Shown one piece after another: positions 46,569-57,083 of a DNA stretch of 64,000 bases. Made by a program: the position numbers and the translations under genes. This DNA is from Tenrec ecaudatus (taxonomy: Eukaryota; Chordata; Mammalia; Afrosoricida; Tenrecidae). Position 1 is the stretch's first letter, and every line of letters begins with the position of its first letter. The stretch covers positions 71,137,501 through 71,201,500 of the forward strand of contig NC_134534.1 in NCBI RefSeq assembly GCF_050624435.1, given 5' to 3'. The notes below the pieces were generated by a model. That model saw only the letters and a program-made list of their open reading frames with translations. It ran no database searches and was not told the origin of the DNA.

Positions 46569-46569
46569 A

Positions 46570-46752
46570 ATCAACTTTGTGCCAAACGAATCTACTCTGA
46601 TGCACAGCGACTCCCGGGATGTCAGAGAAGAACTGCCCATATTCAGTTCCATTTCAGCGGGTTTTTCAAAAGTAGACCACCAGGTCTTTCTTCTAAGACA
46701 GCTCTGGTGGACTTGAACCTCGATCTTTTGTTTAGCAGCTGAACAAGTTAAG
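46570..46752 (-). mobile_element. AfroSINE
   Basis: Reverse degenerate copy: gatgcacagcgactcccggg, gaagaactgcccatattcag, gctctggtggacttgaacct and a worn head. Confidence 0.7.
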
Positions 46753-46768
46753 TGGAAGATGAAAATCC

Positions 46769-46925
46769 AAATGTCAGTTGTCATGGAGTCAATTCTGACT
46801 CACAGCAACCCCATATGTACAGAACAGAACTGCCCCATAGCGTTTGGGACGCAGATAACACTGTCTTCCAAGGTGAGTTTGAGTAGGTTTGAACCTACAA
46901 CCTCTGGGTTAGCAGTTGGGTGAAT
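46769..46925 (-). mobile_element. AfroSINE, variant with ccatatgt block
   Basis: Reverse copy directly beside the previous one: gtcatggagtcaattctgac, cagcaaccccatatgtacag, gtttgaacctacaacctctg and ggttagcagttggg. Confidence 0.8.
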
Positions 46926-47342
46926 GTTATAGGAATGTTGTAGGAAACCAGGGGAAGTCACACAGAAACAGCATTTGAATCTTGGAATGGAAGTGAGTTT
47001 ATCTGATACAAGATGCAATGAAGTTCTTTCAAATGCAAATGAAATGAGGCATCAACAAAGGGTAGGGGGAATTTGCAGGATGGGCAGGGGCCAAAACATG
47101 AAAGGTCTTACATGTGTCCATAAGTACTTTGGAAGCTAAAAGAACCGAATGAAAAATTTTATACAGAATAATGCCATGATAAGATTTAATGTTTAGATAG
47201 TATACGCTGATATGGCAATGGAAAGACACTGCCAGGGACATTTTCTTAGGGGCCAGGAGCCCAGTTAAAGAGGCTATGGGGATCAACCAAGTGTGAGATG
47301 GCAAGAAACACAAGATAATACCTCTAATCAAAGAAGACTTAA
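46926..47342. other. Unassigned intergenic DNA
   Basis: No feature supported. Confidence 0.4.
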
Positions 47343-47347
47343 GAAAC

Positions 47348-47859
47348 TGCGGTAGTCTGAGTAGGCTAGAGAAACAAATTCATATACACTCATGTGTGTA
47401 TAGGAAAGAGCTTTATATACAAGAGTAATTGAAAATTAAGAAAACATCCCATCCCAGTCCAGATAAAGTCGCTAAGTCCAATATTAGTCCATATGTCCGA
47501 TACCAATCTTTAAAGTCCTCTTTAGACTCAGGATACACATGCAATGACACCAGATCCAGGAAGATCACAGGCCAGTGGGCGGAAAGTCTTTGGATCCAGT
47601 GGCATTGTAAGCATCTCAGTGCTGGCAGGGATCTCCACATGGCTCCTCCAGATCTGAGGCTCTGGCTGCATCAGGATAGCTTCATGTGGCTTCTCATCAA
47701 AAATGTCTCACAGGGAGTGAGCGAGAGCCCCACCTCCAGCGAGCTATTCATCTTCTTAATACCTCCAATGAGATCATCAAGCAGTGACCTGATTGACAGG
47801 TAAACTCCACCCCTTCACTTGCAAATCTCAAATTGACAACAGATTATGTAAGTACCACA
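47348..47859 (-). mobile_element. ERVL-like solo LTR
   Basis: 512-bp reverse copy of the same LTR family. It starts tgcggtagtctgagtaggct and ends attatgtaagtaccaca. Flanks gaaac (47343-47347) and gaaat (47860-47864) agree at four of five bases. A 209-bp part, 47414-47622, is duplicated at 48869-49078. Confidence 0.85.
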
Positions 47860-47914
47860 GAAATTAGCTTTGTTTTTTTTTTCAGGTTTATAAATCTCCT
47901 GAGGTTAGTGCAGA

Positions 47915-48118
47915 ACTGTGGTGGTGGTGGTAGTTACACTTTGGAACTCTAACCACAAGGTCACCAGTTTGAAATCACAAGCAGCTCCACTGGAGAAGGA
48001 TGAGGCTTTCTACTCCTGCAGAGTTACAGCCCTGGAAACACCCAGGGGCAGTTCTACCCTGTCTTATAGAGTCCATATGATTGGAGATCAACCCGATGGC
48101 AGTCAGTTTGTTTGGTCT
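47915..48118 (+). mobile_element. AfroSINE, full length
   Basis: Forward copy with head ggtggtggtggtagttacac and aactctaaccacaaggtcac, then gaggctttctactcctgcag and the 3' end cccgatggcagtcagtttgt. Confidence 0.9.
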
Positions 48119-48235
48119 TGAAAGGGTAGTGTTTATGTACATCATATAGTGTCATTTTTTAAAATGAAACAAAATTGTAAGTGAACATGTCTATAACAAA
48201 ATATGACCACATTACCATTAATGTAACTCATATTT

Positions 48236-48438
48236 GGAGTCCCTGGATGGTGCCGAGGATCACTTGTGTGGTAGTGGGTTGTACTTTGAACTGCTAATCT
48301 AAGGTCAGTATTGGGAACATACCAGCCACACATAGGGCAACAAGGGGAGACTTTCTGCTTGGTAAAGATTTACAACCTGGGAGACTATATATAAGGTCCC
48401 TATGAGTCAGAATCAACTCTATGACAGTAGGCTTTGGG
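48236..48438 (+). mobile_element. AfroSINE, full length
   Basis: Forward copy: ggagtccctggatggtgccg, gtggtagtgggttgtacttt, tgctaatctaaggtcagta, then aggtccctatgagtcagaat and ctatgacagtaggctttgg. About 16 extra bases in the head compared with other copies. Confidence 0.85.
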
Positions 48439-48469
48439 GAACAGTTTCCGTGCTGCCAACTTAGTCAAC

Positions 48470-48562
48470 TGCTAAATAAAACTGCTGATTTAAGCCTACC
48501 CCAAGGCATCTCAGAAGAAAGGCCTGCTGATTGACTTCTGACAAAATCCGTCCTGGAAGCAC
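48470..48562 (+). mobile_element. AfroSINE variant, 3' truncated
   Basis: aagcctaccccaaggcatct followed by agaagaaaggcctgctgatt and gacttctgacaaaatc, the first half of the second AfroSINE type. Confidence 0.6.
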
Positions 48563-48868
48563 AATTGTCCTCGGACACTCCTGGTTTATATAGCATATAT
48601 ATTCACATTTGCCCATTTTGTTTTTCTGGAAAATTAGGTCATTCTGTATCCTTAAATATTTCTGCCCATGTCTGTCATTTGTCCAACATCTAATCAGGCC
48701 TGCACTCTCCAGTATTCTTCCCTGATTTCCAGATTATTGTAGTCAATTAAAAGCATAACTGTTGGGTCAAAAGACCTTACATTTAACCCTCTAGGATTAA
48801 AAAATAGTGGGAGGAAAGATTTGCTAGAAGAAAAAAGTGACAAGAGTCAACAACAGGATATACAAGAG

Positions 48869-49078
48869 TATATACAATAGTAATTGAAAATTAAGAAAAC
48901 ATCCCATCCCAGTCCAGATAAAGTCGCTAAGTCCAATATTAGTCAATATGTGCAATACCAATCTATAAAGTCCTCTTTAGACTCAGGATACACATGCAAT
49001 GACACCAGATCCAGGAAGATCACAAGCTAGTGGGCGGAAAGGCTTGTGGATCCAGTGGCATTGTAAGCATCTCAGTGC
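48869..49078 (-). repeat. Local duplicate of part of the 47348-47859 LTR
   Basis: 210 bp matching 47414-47622 at about 95% by eye, much closer than to other LTR copies in this window. Both ends stop abruptly inside the LTR, so this is a DNA-level duplication rather than a second LTR insertion. Direct orientation, offset 1,455 bp. A TA-rich stretch follows the right edge. Confidence 0.8.
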
Positions 49079-49535
49079 ATACAATATATATTATATTATA
49101 TACATGTAGGATAATGCACTAGCTCTTCCAAAGTGACAGAAGACTCTAGAACCCATCTACCTGTCCTGGACTACACGGAGCAAATCCAAGCATAATATGT
49201 AAAAGCACCACAATTCTGGGCCAGAAGTAAACTAAAATCGAGTGCAATTTCAATGTTTAAACAAAACTGTTTTGAGGAAAAAGAAAAAAAGTCAAGCTCT
49301 TTATGTACTACATCACAACTGAACTCAATTTTGGTATGGGAAATTAAGCAAGTGCTTAGTTTAAGGGGAAAGGTAAAATTTGAATGTGCTAACATGATTC
49401 AAGTACATGTACAGCCTGAATTGCAAACTGGCTAAGACGCTGTCCCTTGAGTGCAAAGTACAACTTGGGTACATACTGGTTGCAGGATCTTGAAAACCAT
49501 TCTTCATCTGTCTACATCTATTTTATTCCTCTATA
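49079..49535. other. Unassigned intergenic DNA
   Basis: TA-rich start, then no recognised feature. Confidence 0.4.
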
Positions 49536-49536
49536 A

Positions 49537-49728
49537 CAGGGTTTCTCAAAATTAGCACTGGTATCTTCAGCCAGATAAGCCTTTCTTGTGGAGGCTAGCC
49601 CTGGATTATGCATCGTTTAGCAACATCCTCACGTCTACCCACTACATTCCAGTAGTAACGAATCCACTACCTTTACCTTGTTACCAAATGTCTCCTGATG
49701 GACAAAATCTGCACCGCGAGAACCACTG
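49537..49728 (+). mobile_element. MER5A (non-autonomous hAT-Charlie)
   Basis: 192-bp element starting cagggtttctcaaaattagc and ending caccgcgagaaccactg, with the MER5A words agccagataagcctttct, caacatcctcacgtctaccc and ccaaatgtctcctgatg. Flanks ctctataa and ctccatga share six of eight bases, as for an old 8-bp hAT duplication. An ancient eutherian repeat. Confidence 0.9.
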
Positions 49729-50300
49729 CTCCATGAAACAGAGATGCCAACAGCACTAACTCTTAGGCTGGGGGAAGAAAATAAAACAACATACACGGAA
49801 AAGGTTAACACAACATAAAACTAAGGTTTTAAACATGGTATCCTTAGAACAGTCCAATCATTCAACCTTCTTACTTAGATTTCTCTAGATACATAGAATG
49901 TGTGTGTGTTTTTAAAAATTTGAATGGAAAACTCCTTTGCCTTTCGATTCTATTTATCCATGAGCTTTTTGAACATGCTGTGTATCTGGCACATATACTT
50001 GTATCTGTCTTTACCTTACCATACATTTATATAACTATCTATCTGTATATATACACAGAGATTTACTTCAAGAAATCTGCTCACAAATCTATGAAGAGCT
50101 GGTAAGTCCCAAACCCTAGGATCAGAATCTGGTAACACTGGTGGGTTTACATCAAAACTCCGTAGGGAGGTGAAGAGTAATAGTGCTCTGGAAATAAATA
50201 TGTTTAAAGTCTGGAGGAACACATACCCTAGGGAAATTCCCTTAAAGGCGCTGATCGACTTCAGTTGATCCATGAAGGTCCAGCCACATTATGAAAGAGA
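49729..50300. other. Unassigned AT-rich DNA
   Basis: No feature supported. TA-rich near 50030-50060. Confidence 0.4.
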
Positions 50301-50307
50301 ATCTGCT

Positions 50308-51235
50308 GTTTGTTATTGCTGTTAGGGGCCCTGGAATCAGTTCCGACTCATAGTGACCCTCGGTACAACAGAGCAAAACACTGTCCAGTCCTGTATCAGC
50401 CTCACAACTGTTCCTGGGTTTGAACCCATGGTTCACACAGCCCCTGTGCCATGTCGTCTCAAAGAGGGTCTTCTCCTTTTTCACTGCACCGCTACTTTCC
50501 CAAGTATGTACTTTTCCAGTGACTGGTATCTACTGATAACATGCCCAACGTGGGTGAGATGAAGTCTCACAATCCTTGTATCTAAGGAACATTCTGGCAC
50601 TACTTGTTCCAAGACAGATTTGTCCGTTCTTTTGGCAATACCTGGCACTTTCGATATTCTTTGCCGGCATCACAATCCAAGTGCATCAATTCTCCTTGAG
50701 TCCTCCTTGCTCATTGTCTGACCTTCACAAGGACGTGAGGCGATTGACACTAGCATGGGTTGGTTGGGTCGGGAGGTCGTGCGTCCTCAAAGGGACACCC
50801 TTCCTTTGGAACACTTTCAAGAGGTCTGGGCAGCAGATCCGCCCGATGCAATGCGTTCTTTGATCTTTTGACTACTGCTCCCGTGAACATTGATTGCGAT
50901 CCAAAGACAAAGCCTTAACAACTTCAATCTTTTGTCCATTTATTGTGGCCCTGGGCCTGGGCCTGTTTGTGAGGATTTCTGTTTTTGCATCAAGTTGTAG
51001 TTTATACTGAAGCATACACTCCTTGATCACCAGCATCAAGTGCTTCAATCCTCTTTCCTTTCAGCAAGGAAGATTGTGTCACCTACGCATCCCAGGTTGT
51101 TAATAAACTTTTCTTCAATGCTGATGCAGTATTCTTCCTCATAAAATCTCAGTTCTCTGATGATTTGCTCATCACTTAAATCGAATACGTATGAAGAGAG
51201 GATAGTTGAGGCTAATCATGATTTTATCTCATGGA
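50308..51235 (-). mobile_element. RTE 3' portion, relatively well preserved
   Basis: About 930 bp of reverse RTE from the 3' terminus (tgctgttaggggccctggaa) through the UTR (acagagcaaaacactgtcca, ttctgatgat-type blocks) to the reverse transcriptase region. It keeps more CpG than other copies here (for example gtcgggaggtcgtgcgtcct), which suggests a younger insertion or local GC pressure. Frameshifts prevent coding. Confidence 0.9.
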
Positions 51236-51480
51236 GTTTCTAACAGCAACTAAACTAGTGCTGTATCACAATTGATCCCATAGCCTAGTCAAGTTGACAC
51301 ATTCCATCATCAATCACGCCTAAATTAAGTCATGCTTAGTATCATTTTTAAAAATTTTATAAATGTATTACTTAAGTATGCTCCCTGCAATAAAAAGAAC
51401 TCCATTTTATTTGTTTCATTATAACCCAACAAACTAGAGCAAACTTTTACATTTTTATTTTTAAAATGAATTGTTTCTCA
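51236..51480. other. Unassigned, possible LTR end at 51290-51325
   Basis: tagtcaagttgacacattcc resembles the reversed start of an ERVL-like LTR. Too short to be sure. Confidence 0.3.
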
Positions 51481-51740
51481 GAACCTGAAGAGAAACGAGG
51501 CGGCGAGCCTTTCTGTGGCCATTGCTAGGGCAAACCCTTACACTGTCTGCACTGGGCCCTTTGGTGTTCTTCACTGTCTCTCTCTGCTGGCTCAGCTTGC
51601 TGAGTTTCCCTCTCTCTCTCTCTCTCTCTCCTTTCTGCCTTCCCCTCCCCGGCTTGGTATCTGTGGGTCAAAACTCACAGCCTCCCAGAGTCTTCCAGGA
51701 CCTGCTGCTCTCTAAATTGGGGTCTAGAGGATGATGTCAC
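51481..51740. repeat. GC-richer unassigned DNA with (CT)n at 51609-51631
   Basis: A pure CT array of about 11 units in pyrimidine-rich sequence. The short frames over it are low-complexity. Confidence 0.6.
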
Positions 51741-51919
51741 ATGATGGTGGGAAGTAGAGCCCTCATAGAAGCACTTCTCCACGTATGCTTATTTGTTTTT
51801 CTTCATTTATGCTTATCTTTTCCTTAATTAACATTTCAAATACAATGTTTAAAATTTTTCCAAAATTTCACTGACAAGACACTTTAAAAAAAAATTCTAT
51901 GTTCAGTAATCCTAGTTTG

Positions 51920-52055
51920 CTTTGCAGCACCAATGGCTGAGAACTCGTCTCTAGCTGAAAGGTCAGTGGTTTTGGATCCCGGGATACTTTGGATGCTAGA
52001 TCTGGCCATCCACCTCTCAAAGGCCGCAGCCTCAGGAACCCTATGGACCATCATT
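51920..52055 (+). mobile_element. AfroSINE, 3' truncated
   Basis: Forward degenerate copy: gcagcaccaatggctgagaa, tagctgaaaggtcagtggtt, then ctctcaaaggccgcagcctc and aggaaccctatggac. Confidence 0.6.
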
Positions 52056-52505
52056 AGGCTTTGAAGAAGGAGTTGTGTTTGGGTGAAGAGAGGGATTCGG
52101 AATGCTACAGCCAGCAAGGGCGGAGTAGCACTTCCCACCTAAGGGCCAAACAGTGATGTGCAATACAGTCTGTAAGTGCGCCCCAGTCAAGCTAACACAT
52201 TCGACTTTTAGTTAAGTCTCTAAACTAGTCAGTCTTAACTTGGAGTTCCCTAAATTTAAATTCAGCTGGGGTATAGACGTGACAGAATTTCACTCTGCCT
52301 CTATCAGCTTCCTGGAGGGGCAGCAACTTTGATGTTGGCGGGGCTAGCAGAAGGAGCAGCTGCTTCCTGACCTTGTCCAATGTGGTATAACCTTGGCATT
52401 CACTGAGGACCCGCCTCTAATGTTCAGTGGCTTGAAACCACTACCGTGTCTGGATTAAGTTCCGGTGTGCTCCATCTGTGTTCTGGACTAGACTTTGTGT
52501 TGTTT
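52056..52505. other. Unassigned; possible LTR end near 52187
   Basis: ccagtcaagctaacacattc resembles the reversed start of the ERVL-like LTR. Otherwise nothing supported. Confidence 0.3.
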
Positions 52506-52672
52506 TTGTTGTTGTTGTTAGGTGTGCTCAGGTCCGTGCTGACTCATCGCAACCCTGTGGACAATAGACCAGAACACTCTAGGTTGTGCACGTTCCTCAC
52601 TATTGTTCTTATGTTTGAATGCATTGTTGCAGCCACTCTATCGACCCCTCTTACAGAGGGCCTGCCTCTTCT
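52506..52672 (-). mobile_element. RTE 3' tail
   Basis: Reverse RTE end: gttgttgttgttaggtgtgc, ctgactcatcgcaaccctgt, ttgttcttatgtttgaatgc and ttgcagccactctatcgacc. Confidence 0.85.
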
Positions 52673-52826
52673 TCTCTTGCTCTCCATTTACCGTGACGTT
52701 GTAGCTGACAAAACTGTGGCTGGTCTCAGAGAAATGTAGTTGTTCCGAGGTCAGAAGAGACCAGGCCTGGAATGAACCTGTTCCAGCATGTTCAGGGCTT
52801 CAATGGTATAGAGAGTTGGGTTTGAG

Positions 52827-52940
52827 TTCTCACACACTAGCTCTGGAAATGGGGTACACTTTTTAATTTCCTGAATTTGTATGATGGAGATAGTAACATC
52901 TCTCTCTTAGACTTGCTGTGAGCATGGGATGACTTTTTAG
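52827..52940 (+). mobile_element. MIR SINE
   Basis: Forward MIR core and tail: gggtttgagttctcacacac, then aatttcctgaatttgtatga, tggagatagtaacatctctc and gcttgctgtgagcatgggat, the worn form of the shared mammalian MIR order. Confidence 0.65.
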
Positions 52941-52987
52941 AATGTTGTGTTGATGCTAATGAGAGGTTCAAAGTAATCAGATAGTGC

Positions 52988-53283
52988 AGGAATGGTTCAG
53001 TGTCGTCTACACAACTGGGACTAATTCCCAGCCACCACTACTCAGTGGCCACCGCTGCCTGTCTCTGGAGGCTTGACTATGGTTGTAATGGTGAATAGCA
53101 TTTTAATTGAGCTTCCAGAGTAAGACGGACAAGGAAGAAAGGCCTGATTATCTACTTTTGAAAATCAGCTATGGACAGCCTTGCGGATCACAATGGTTTG
53201 ATATAGAGAGTGTAGGATTGAGCTGCATTTACTTCTACCATGTTTGGGTCACCATGAATCAGAACTAACAATAACTGGCAAAC
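52988..53283 (+). mobile_element. tRNA-Gly-headed SINE with RTE-like body
   Basis: Starts with a worn tRNA-Gly head (aatggttcagtgtcgtctac), continues ggactaattcccagccacca, then gagcttccagagtaagacgg, which matches the RTE 5' region (62690-62715). It then has aagaaaggcctgattatcta as in the second AfroSINE type, and ends gtcaccatgaatcagaacta. It shows the modular make-up of these SINEs. Confidence 0.65.
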
Positions 53284-53804
53284 GAGAGCAAACATTACTG
53301 CTCTGTAATGGAAAAGTACGTCAGAATTGGTGTGGTGTCTTCACAGTCCCCAGAGACTCGGCTCCTATCTTCTTCTTCCTTGACAATTTTCAACATTAGC
53401 TTCTATTTATAGCCCAAAATGATCACTCCTGCATCCTACCCCGTGGGAACTGGCTGAAGACGCCAGGAGAGACAGGCCCTTTGTCTTTAAGGACCAGCTT
53501 TGGAGTTGTGCACATTTCTAGTCATGCTACTATTGCTGCATGACAGCTTTAAATCTAGTCTGAGAAATGTGCTCAGGGCTTAACATTGCAGATCATCAAT
53601 TTTGTATTCAGCAGCTTACACTACTGATGAACCGCCCCACTGCCTCATTGCACAGGCTCCTTCCTTGGGAGTCCCCTTTCCTCACCATCTTCTCCTTGGC
53701 CTCAGTGAATGCCATCTGCGGACCCTCTAGTCTGCAATTTCTTCTTCTCTCCCTCTTCCCCTTGGCTGCCTCCCACCTCTGTTGCCTTTGGTGTGGAAGT
53801 CCTT
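53284..53804. other. Unassigned intergenic DNA
   Basis: No feature supported. Confidence 0.4.
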
Positions 53805-54179
53805 GATCGGGTGTTTATTTTTTATAACAGTGGTCCCATGCACATCCCATCTCTCTGCATCCTCTCCAGCATTTGTTTTCTGTTTGTTTGAATTTGGCTG
53901 TCGTCATTGTAAATGCTGTATTATTGTTTCTGTGTTTTTAGAATGGATAGTGATAGTAAGCATCTCTTCCTGGTTTGGGGCCATGTGGATGTCATCTTTA
54001 GGGAATTGTCTGTTTCTGTTCTTGGCCCATTTTACCATTTAGCTTTCTGTCTCTTTCTTATTGAGGTACTGTACCTTCTATTGATTTTAGAGATAAGTTT
54101 CTTATTTATTGTGTTGCCAGTTTTTTTTCTCCCTACTCTGTGGGTTCTGGGGAGGAAGTCTTTTCATGCACATAAGTAT
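53805..54179 (-). mobile_element. L1 ORF2 fragment, forward arm of inverted insertion
   Basis: In reverse it follows L1 ORF2 near its C-terminus (compare 33235-33610): aacttatctctaaaatcaat, then ggtaaaatgggccaagaaca and gctggagaggatgcagagag. It ends at an A-rich aaaaaataaa on the minus strand without a 3' UTR. It abuts a plus-strand L1 piece at 54180. Confidence 0.8.
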
Positions 54180-54385
54180 CTTACTTACACTAGGTCCCAA
54201 TCATCTCAAGATGAATCAGAAATGTCCATGTAAATTCCAGCCCTAGAAAGACCACCAATGAGAACATAGGGATAAACTTAAGTGCCCTACCATAGGGCAT
54301 AGACACTTTATAAATATAATGAAGAAAACACGCACAGTAGAAGACAAAACAGATGACTGGGACATATTGGAAATGTGTTCTTTGG
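54180..54385 (+). mobile_element. L1 ORF2 fragment, inverted arm
   Basis: Plus-strand ORF2 corresponding to 33030-33235: ctcaagatgaatcagaaatg, then cagatgactgggacatattg. It stops at about the point where the reverse arm begins, so the two arms divide one stretch of ORF2. Confidence 0.7.
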
Positions 54386-55358
54386 CTGTACAATTATCTC
54401 AGTTAAAACTGTTCAATTCATTAACTCATTTAATTTATTATTAACTTATAATAATGCATTATAAGCATTCTATTATTACTCTCTATAAGAAGGATATCAT
54501 AGATGGAGCAACTACCATCTCCATCACAGGTGTGGTGTTATTGTATCTCAAATGCAACAAATTGCTGACTTTAAGGAACAGAAATCTACTCAATCAGAGT
54601 TTGAGAGACTGGACATTCAAATCAAGGTCTCAGGTGTCCTGATTCCTTCTTCGTCAATAGCACTGAGCATGCTTGGTTTCCTTAGTGATTCTGACATGAT
54701 GTCAATCTTAGCCCATGTGCATTTTTATGTTTAATCCACTCTTTCATAACTCAGAAGTGATTAGATTTTGAACTCATGCAATTTAGTTGCAATTTGAAGA
54801 ACATAGTAAAGGGAAATCCAATTCTAAACAGGATTACATGCACAGTATAGGGTTTAGAATTCATATTTTGGGGGTTCAGAGCACAAATCAATTCATAACA
54901 GATTGTATAGGCAAATACATGGGACTTCACAGTTAGTTATACATTGACACCGACATCCGCCACTATATTTAGCACCTTTCATTCCCTACAGATACTCTGA
55001 TTTTAGATTTTGACCGAAAGGCAGCACTTTAGAATCTCATTGCATAAAAATCTTTGAAAGCTGTCGCTGAATCAAGTTTCAGTGTGAGCAAGATCCTGAA
55101 GCAAATGCCAAGAGAAAATATCTTTATGATTATTTTTTGCCGACATATTCTTTTGCAAAAAACCCCCAAAACATAATAAACAATGTTTTTTTGAAGTTTT
55201 ATCAAGGATTCACAAACACTCCAAATTCTCTGGTGTCCCCTAATATTCAATTTTTGTTGTATCCTCACCACCACCACCCCCAGCACAGTGAGTCCCTCAT
55301 TTTTCAGCCTCTTATCTGAGATTATAGAATTAGAAAATAACTTGAGAGGAAAAAAACC
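54386..55358. other. Unassigned AT-rich DNA
   Basis: No gene supported. The 132-codon minus-strand frame at 55029-55427 is AT-rich and unlike known proteins. Confidence 0.4.
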
Positions 55359-55360
55359 AA

Positions 55361-55412
55361 AAATCCACTGACATTGAGTCAATTCCAACTTATAGAAGGC
55401 TATAAATCTTTT
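55361..55412 (-). mobile_element. AfroSINE fragment
   Basis: Short reverse piece: aatccactgacattgagtca, then ccaacttatagaaggctat. Confidence 0.6.
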
Positions 55413-55420
55413 TTCCCTCA

Positions 55421-55690
55421 AAACCATTTTATTGGGAGCTAATACTGATATAATATTGATATCATACCAATCATTGAACTATGGAACTATGGTTCAATCA
55501 CAACAAGCAGTATTGCACAATTGTTACCACAATCAATTTCAAAAACATTCTCTTCCTGTAATGACTTTCTGTGTTGAATGTGATTTTCTTTTATATTACT
55601 CCACAGGTTTAGATACTATTTATTCTAATTTTGTACAGTCATATAAAAATAACCCAATTATAAATGAATGCCAGTTATATTAGGCATTTT
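55421..55690 (-). mobile_element. L1 3' end
   Basis: Reverse L1 terminus: accattttattgggagctaa, then attgttaccacaatcaattt. This is the same layout as the L1 end at 6281-6420. The inner boundary is uncertain. Confidence 0.55.
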
Positions 55691-56598
55691 CATCAATATC
55701 TGTTATTTAATATGTTATATGAGAAACACCTGGAGATACTCATACTCTGCTTTTGATGTTTGTATTTCCATTGAGTAATATCTGATATATATTTATATAA
55801 GGACTAAAACTTTAAGTGCATCTTCCCATTAATTAAAAGTAATATACTATAATTCAACTATTACATTGTTAAAGACATAAAAATTATATCTTTTTATTTG
55901 ACAATTTAATATACATTGCCCATACTATAGAAAATATTAAAATCTGAATTTTAATAGTCTATGAAATTTGAAGATCTGATCAAATTATTTCTGTTGTTAA
56001 AAGGACAACACATGAATGCTGGAATTTGATATTGTTTCATCAGAAAACAGTAAAATATGAAATAAATAAATTCTTCAAATAAAGACTGTTGATTTGGGCT
56101 TAATGGTTTCAAAACATCTTATAACATTTGATTATGAAAACTGTGAAAGAAAAATTATATACTCAGACTTGATTTCAAATGCCTAAGTATTTTGCTATTG
56201 TGTTTGTGGAAGATTGAATTATAAACTGAGTCTTTGTAACTTTTCCATAAAACTTACAGTAACTTGGTTACCAACAGTAACCGCACTCACTCAAATGATA
56301 GACCTTATATTTTCTTTTTTTATTCCAATTACAACAAAAAGAATGTAGTTTATTTTCCTGAAAAATAACAGATAAATAAAACTCAGTAAATACAATTTCC
56401 TGAAACATTGTTGGTAAGTAATATTCGAGTGTTCCTTTTTCATGTGAACTGATGTGTGGAAATTCTTTGAGGTCTAGGATCAAAGCAGGTCCTTATAGGG
56501 AAAATTAGAATTTGCTTTTGTCACCCATCTTTATGAATGAGCAATACTTTATCAACTTAAACTAAATTAGTTTTTCATAATGCCAAAAATTAAAAAAT
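55691..56598. other. Unassigned AT-rich DNA
   Basis: No feature supported. Confidence 0.4.
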
Positions 56599-56599
56599 C

Positions 56600-56750
56600 C
56601 CAGACTCACTGCCATCAAATCATTCCAACTCAGAATGACCCTATAGGACAGGGTAGAACTGTCCTTCTGGGTTTTCAAGGCTGTGACACTGCAGGAGAAG
56701 ACAGCCTCAGAGCATATGAATTCAAGAAGAGACTTGAATTGGGAGCCTGT
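56600..56750 (-). mobile_element. AfroSINE
   Basis: Reverse copy: cagactcactgccatcaaat, gaatgaccctataggacagg and gtagaactgtccttctgggt. The head is degenerate. Confidence 0.85.
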
Positions 56751-57045
56751 TTGTGGCTGTGAGTCTTCAGAAGAATTTTTTCATTTCCAGTCATCTTCAA
56801 GATCCAAGTTTCCAAATGGAATTTTCCCCCCTTTGGTTCCAGATTATTTGTTTGTTTGTTTTCCTATCTTGATTTATAAGACAGATATAGCAGGTGCCTC
56901 TCCATTATTCCCAGGACACATCTTTGAGAATCCTAGGTGATACTCCTTCCATGAACAGTTTCTCTCTTTCTTTCTTTTATTTTTTTAAAGTGGAAGAGAT
57001 AACTATCCCTTTTAAAAAAACTGAACTTTTAAGTTTACTTTATTA
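56751..57045. other. Unassigned intergenic DNA
   Basis: Pyrimidine tracts at 56940-56990; nothing else. Confidence 0.4.
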
Positions 57046-57083
57046 TTTATTTTTTTAATTAAAAGATCACTTTATTGGGCGCT
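57046..57083 (-). mobile_element. L1 3' terminus, very short forward arm
   Basis: In reverse: gcgcccaataaagtgatctt followed by an A-rich tail. This is the last ~20 bp of the L1 and its polyadenylation signal, opposite in orientation to the adjoining 57084-57690. Confidence 0.6.
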
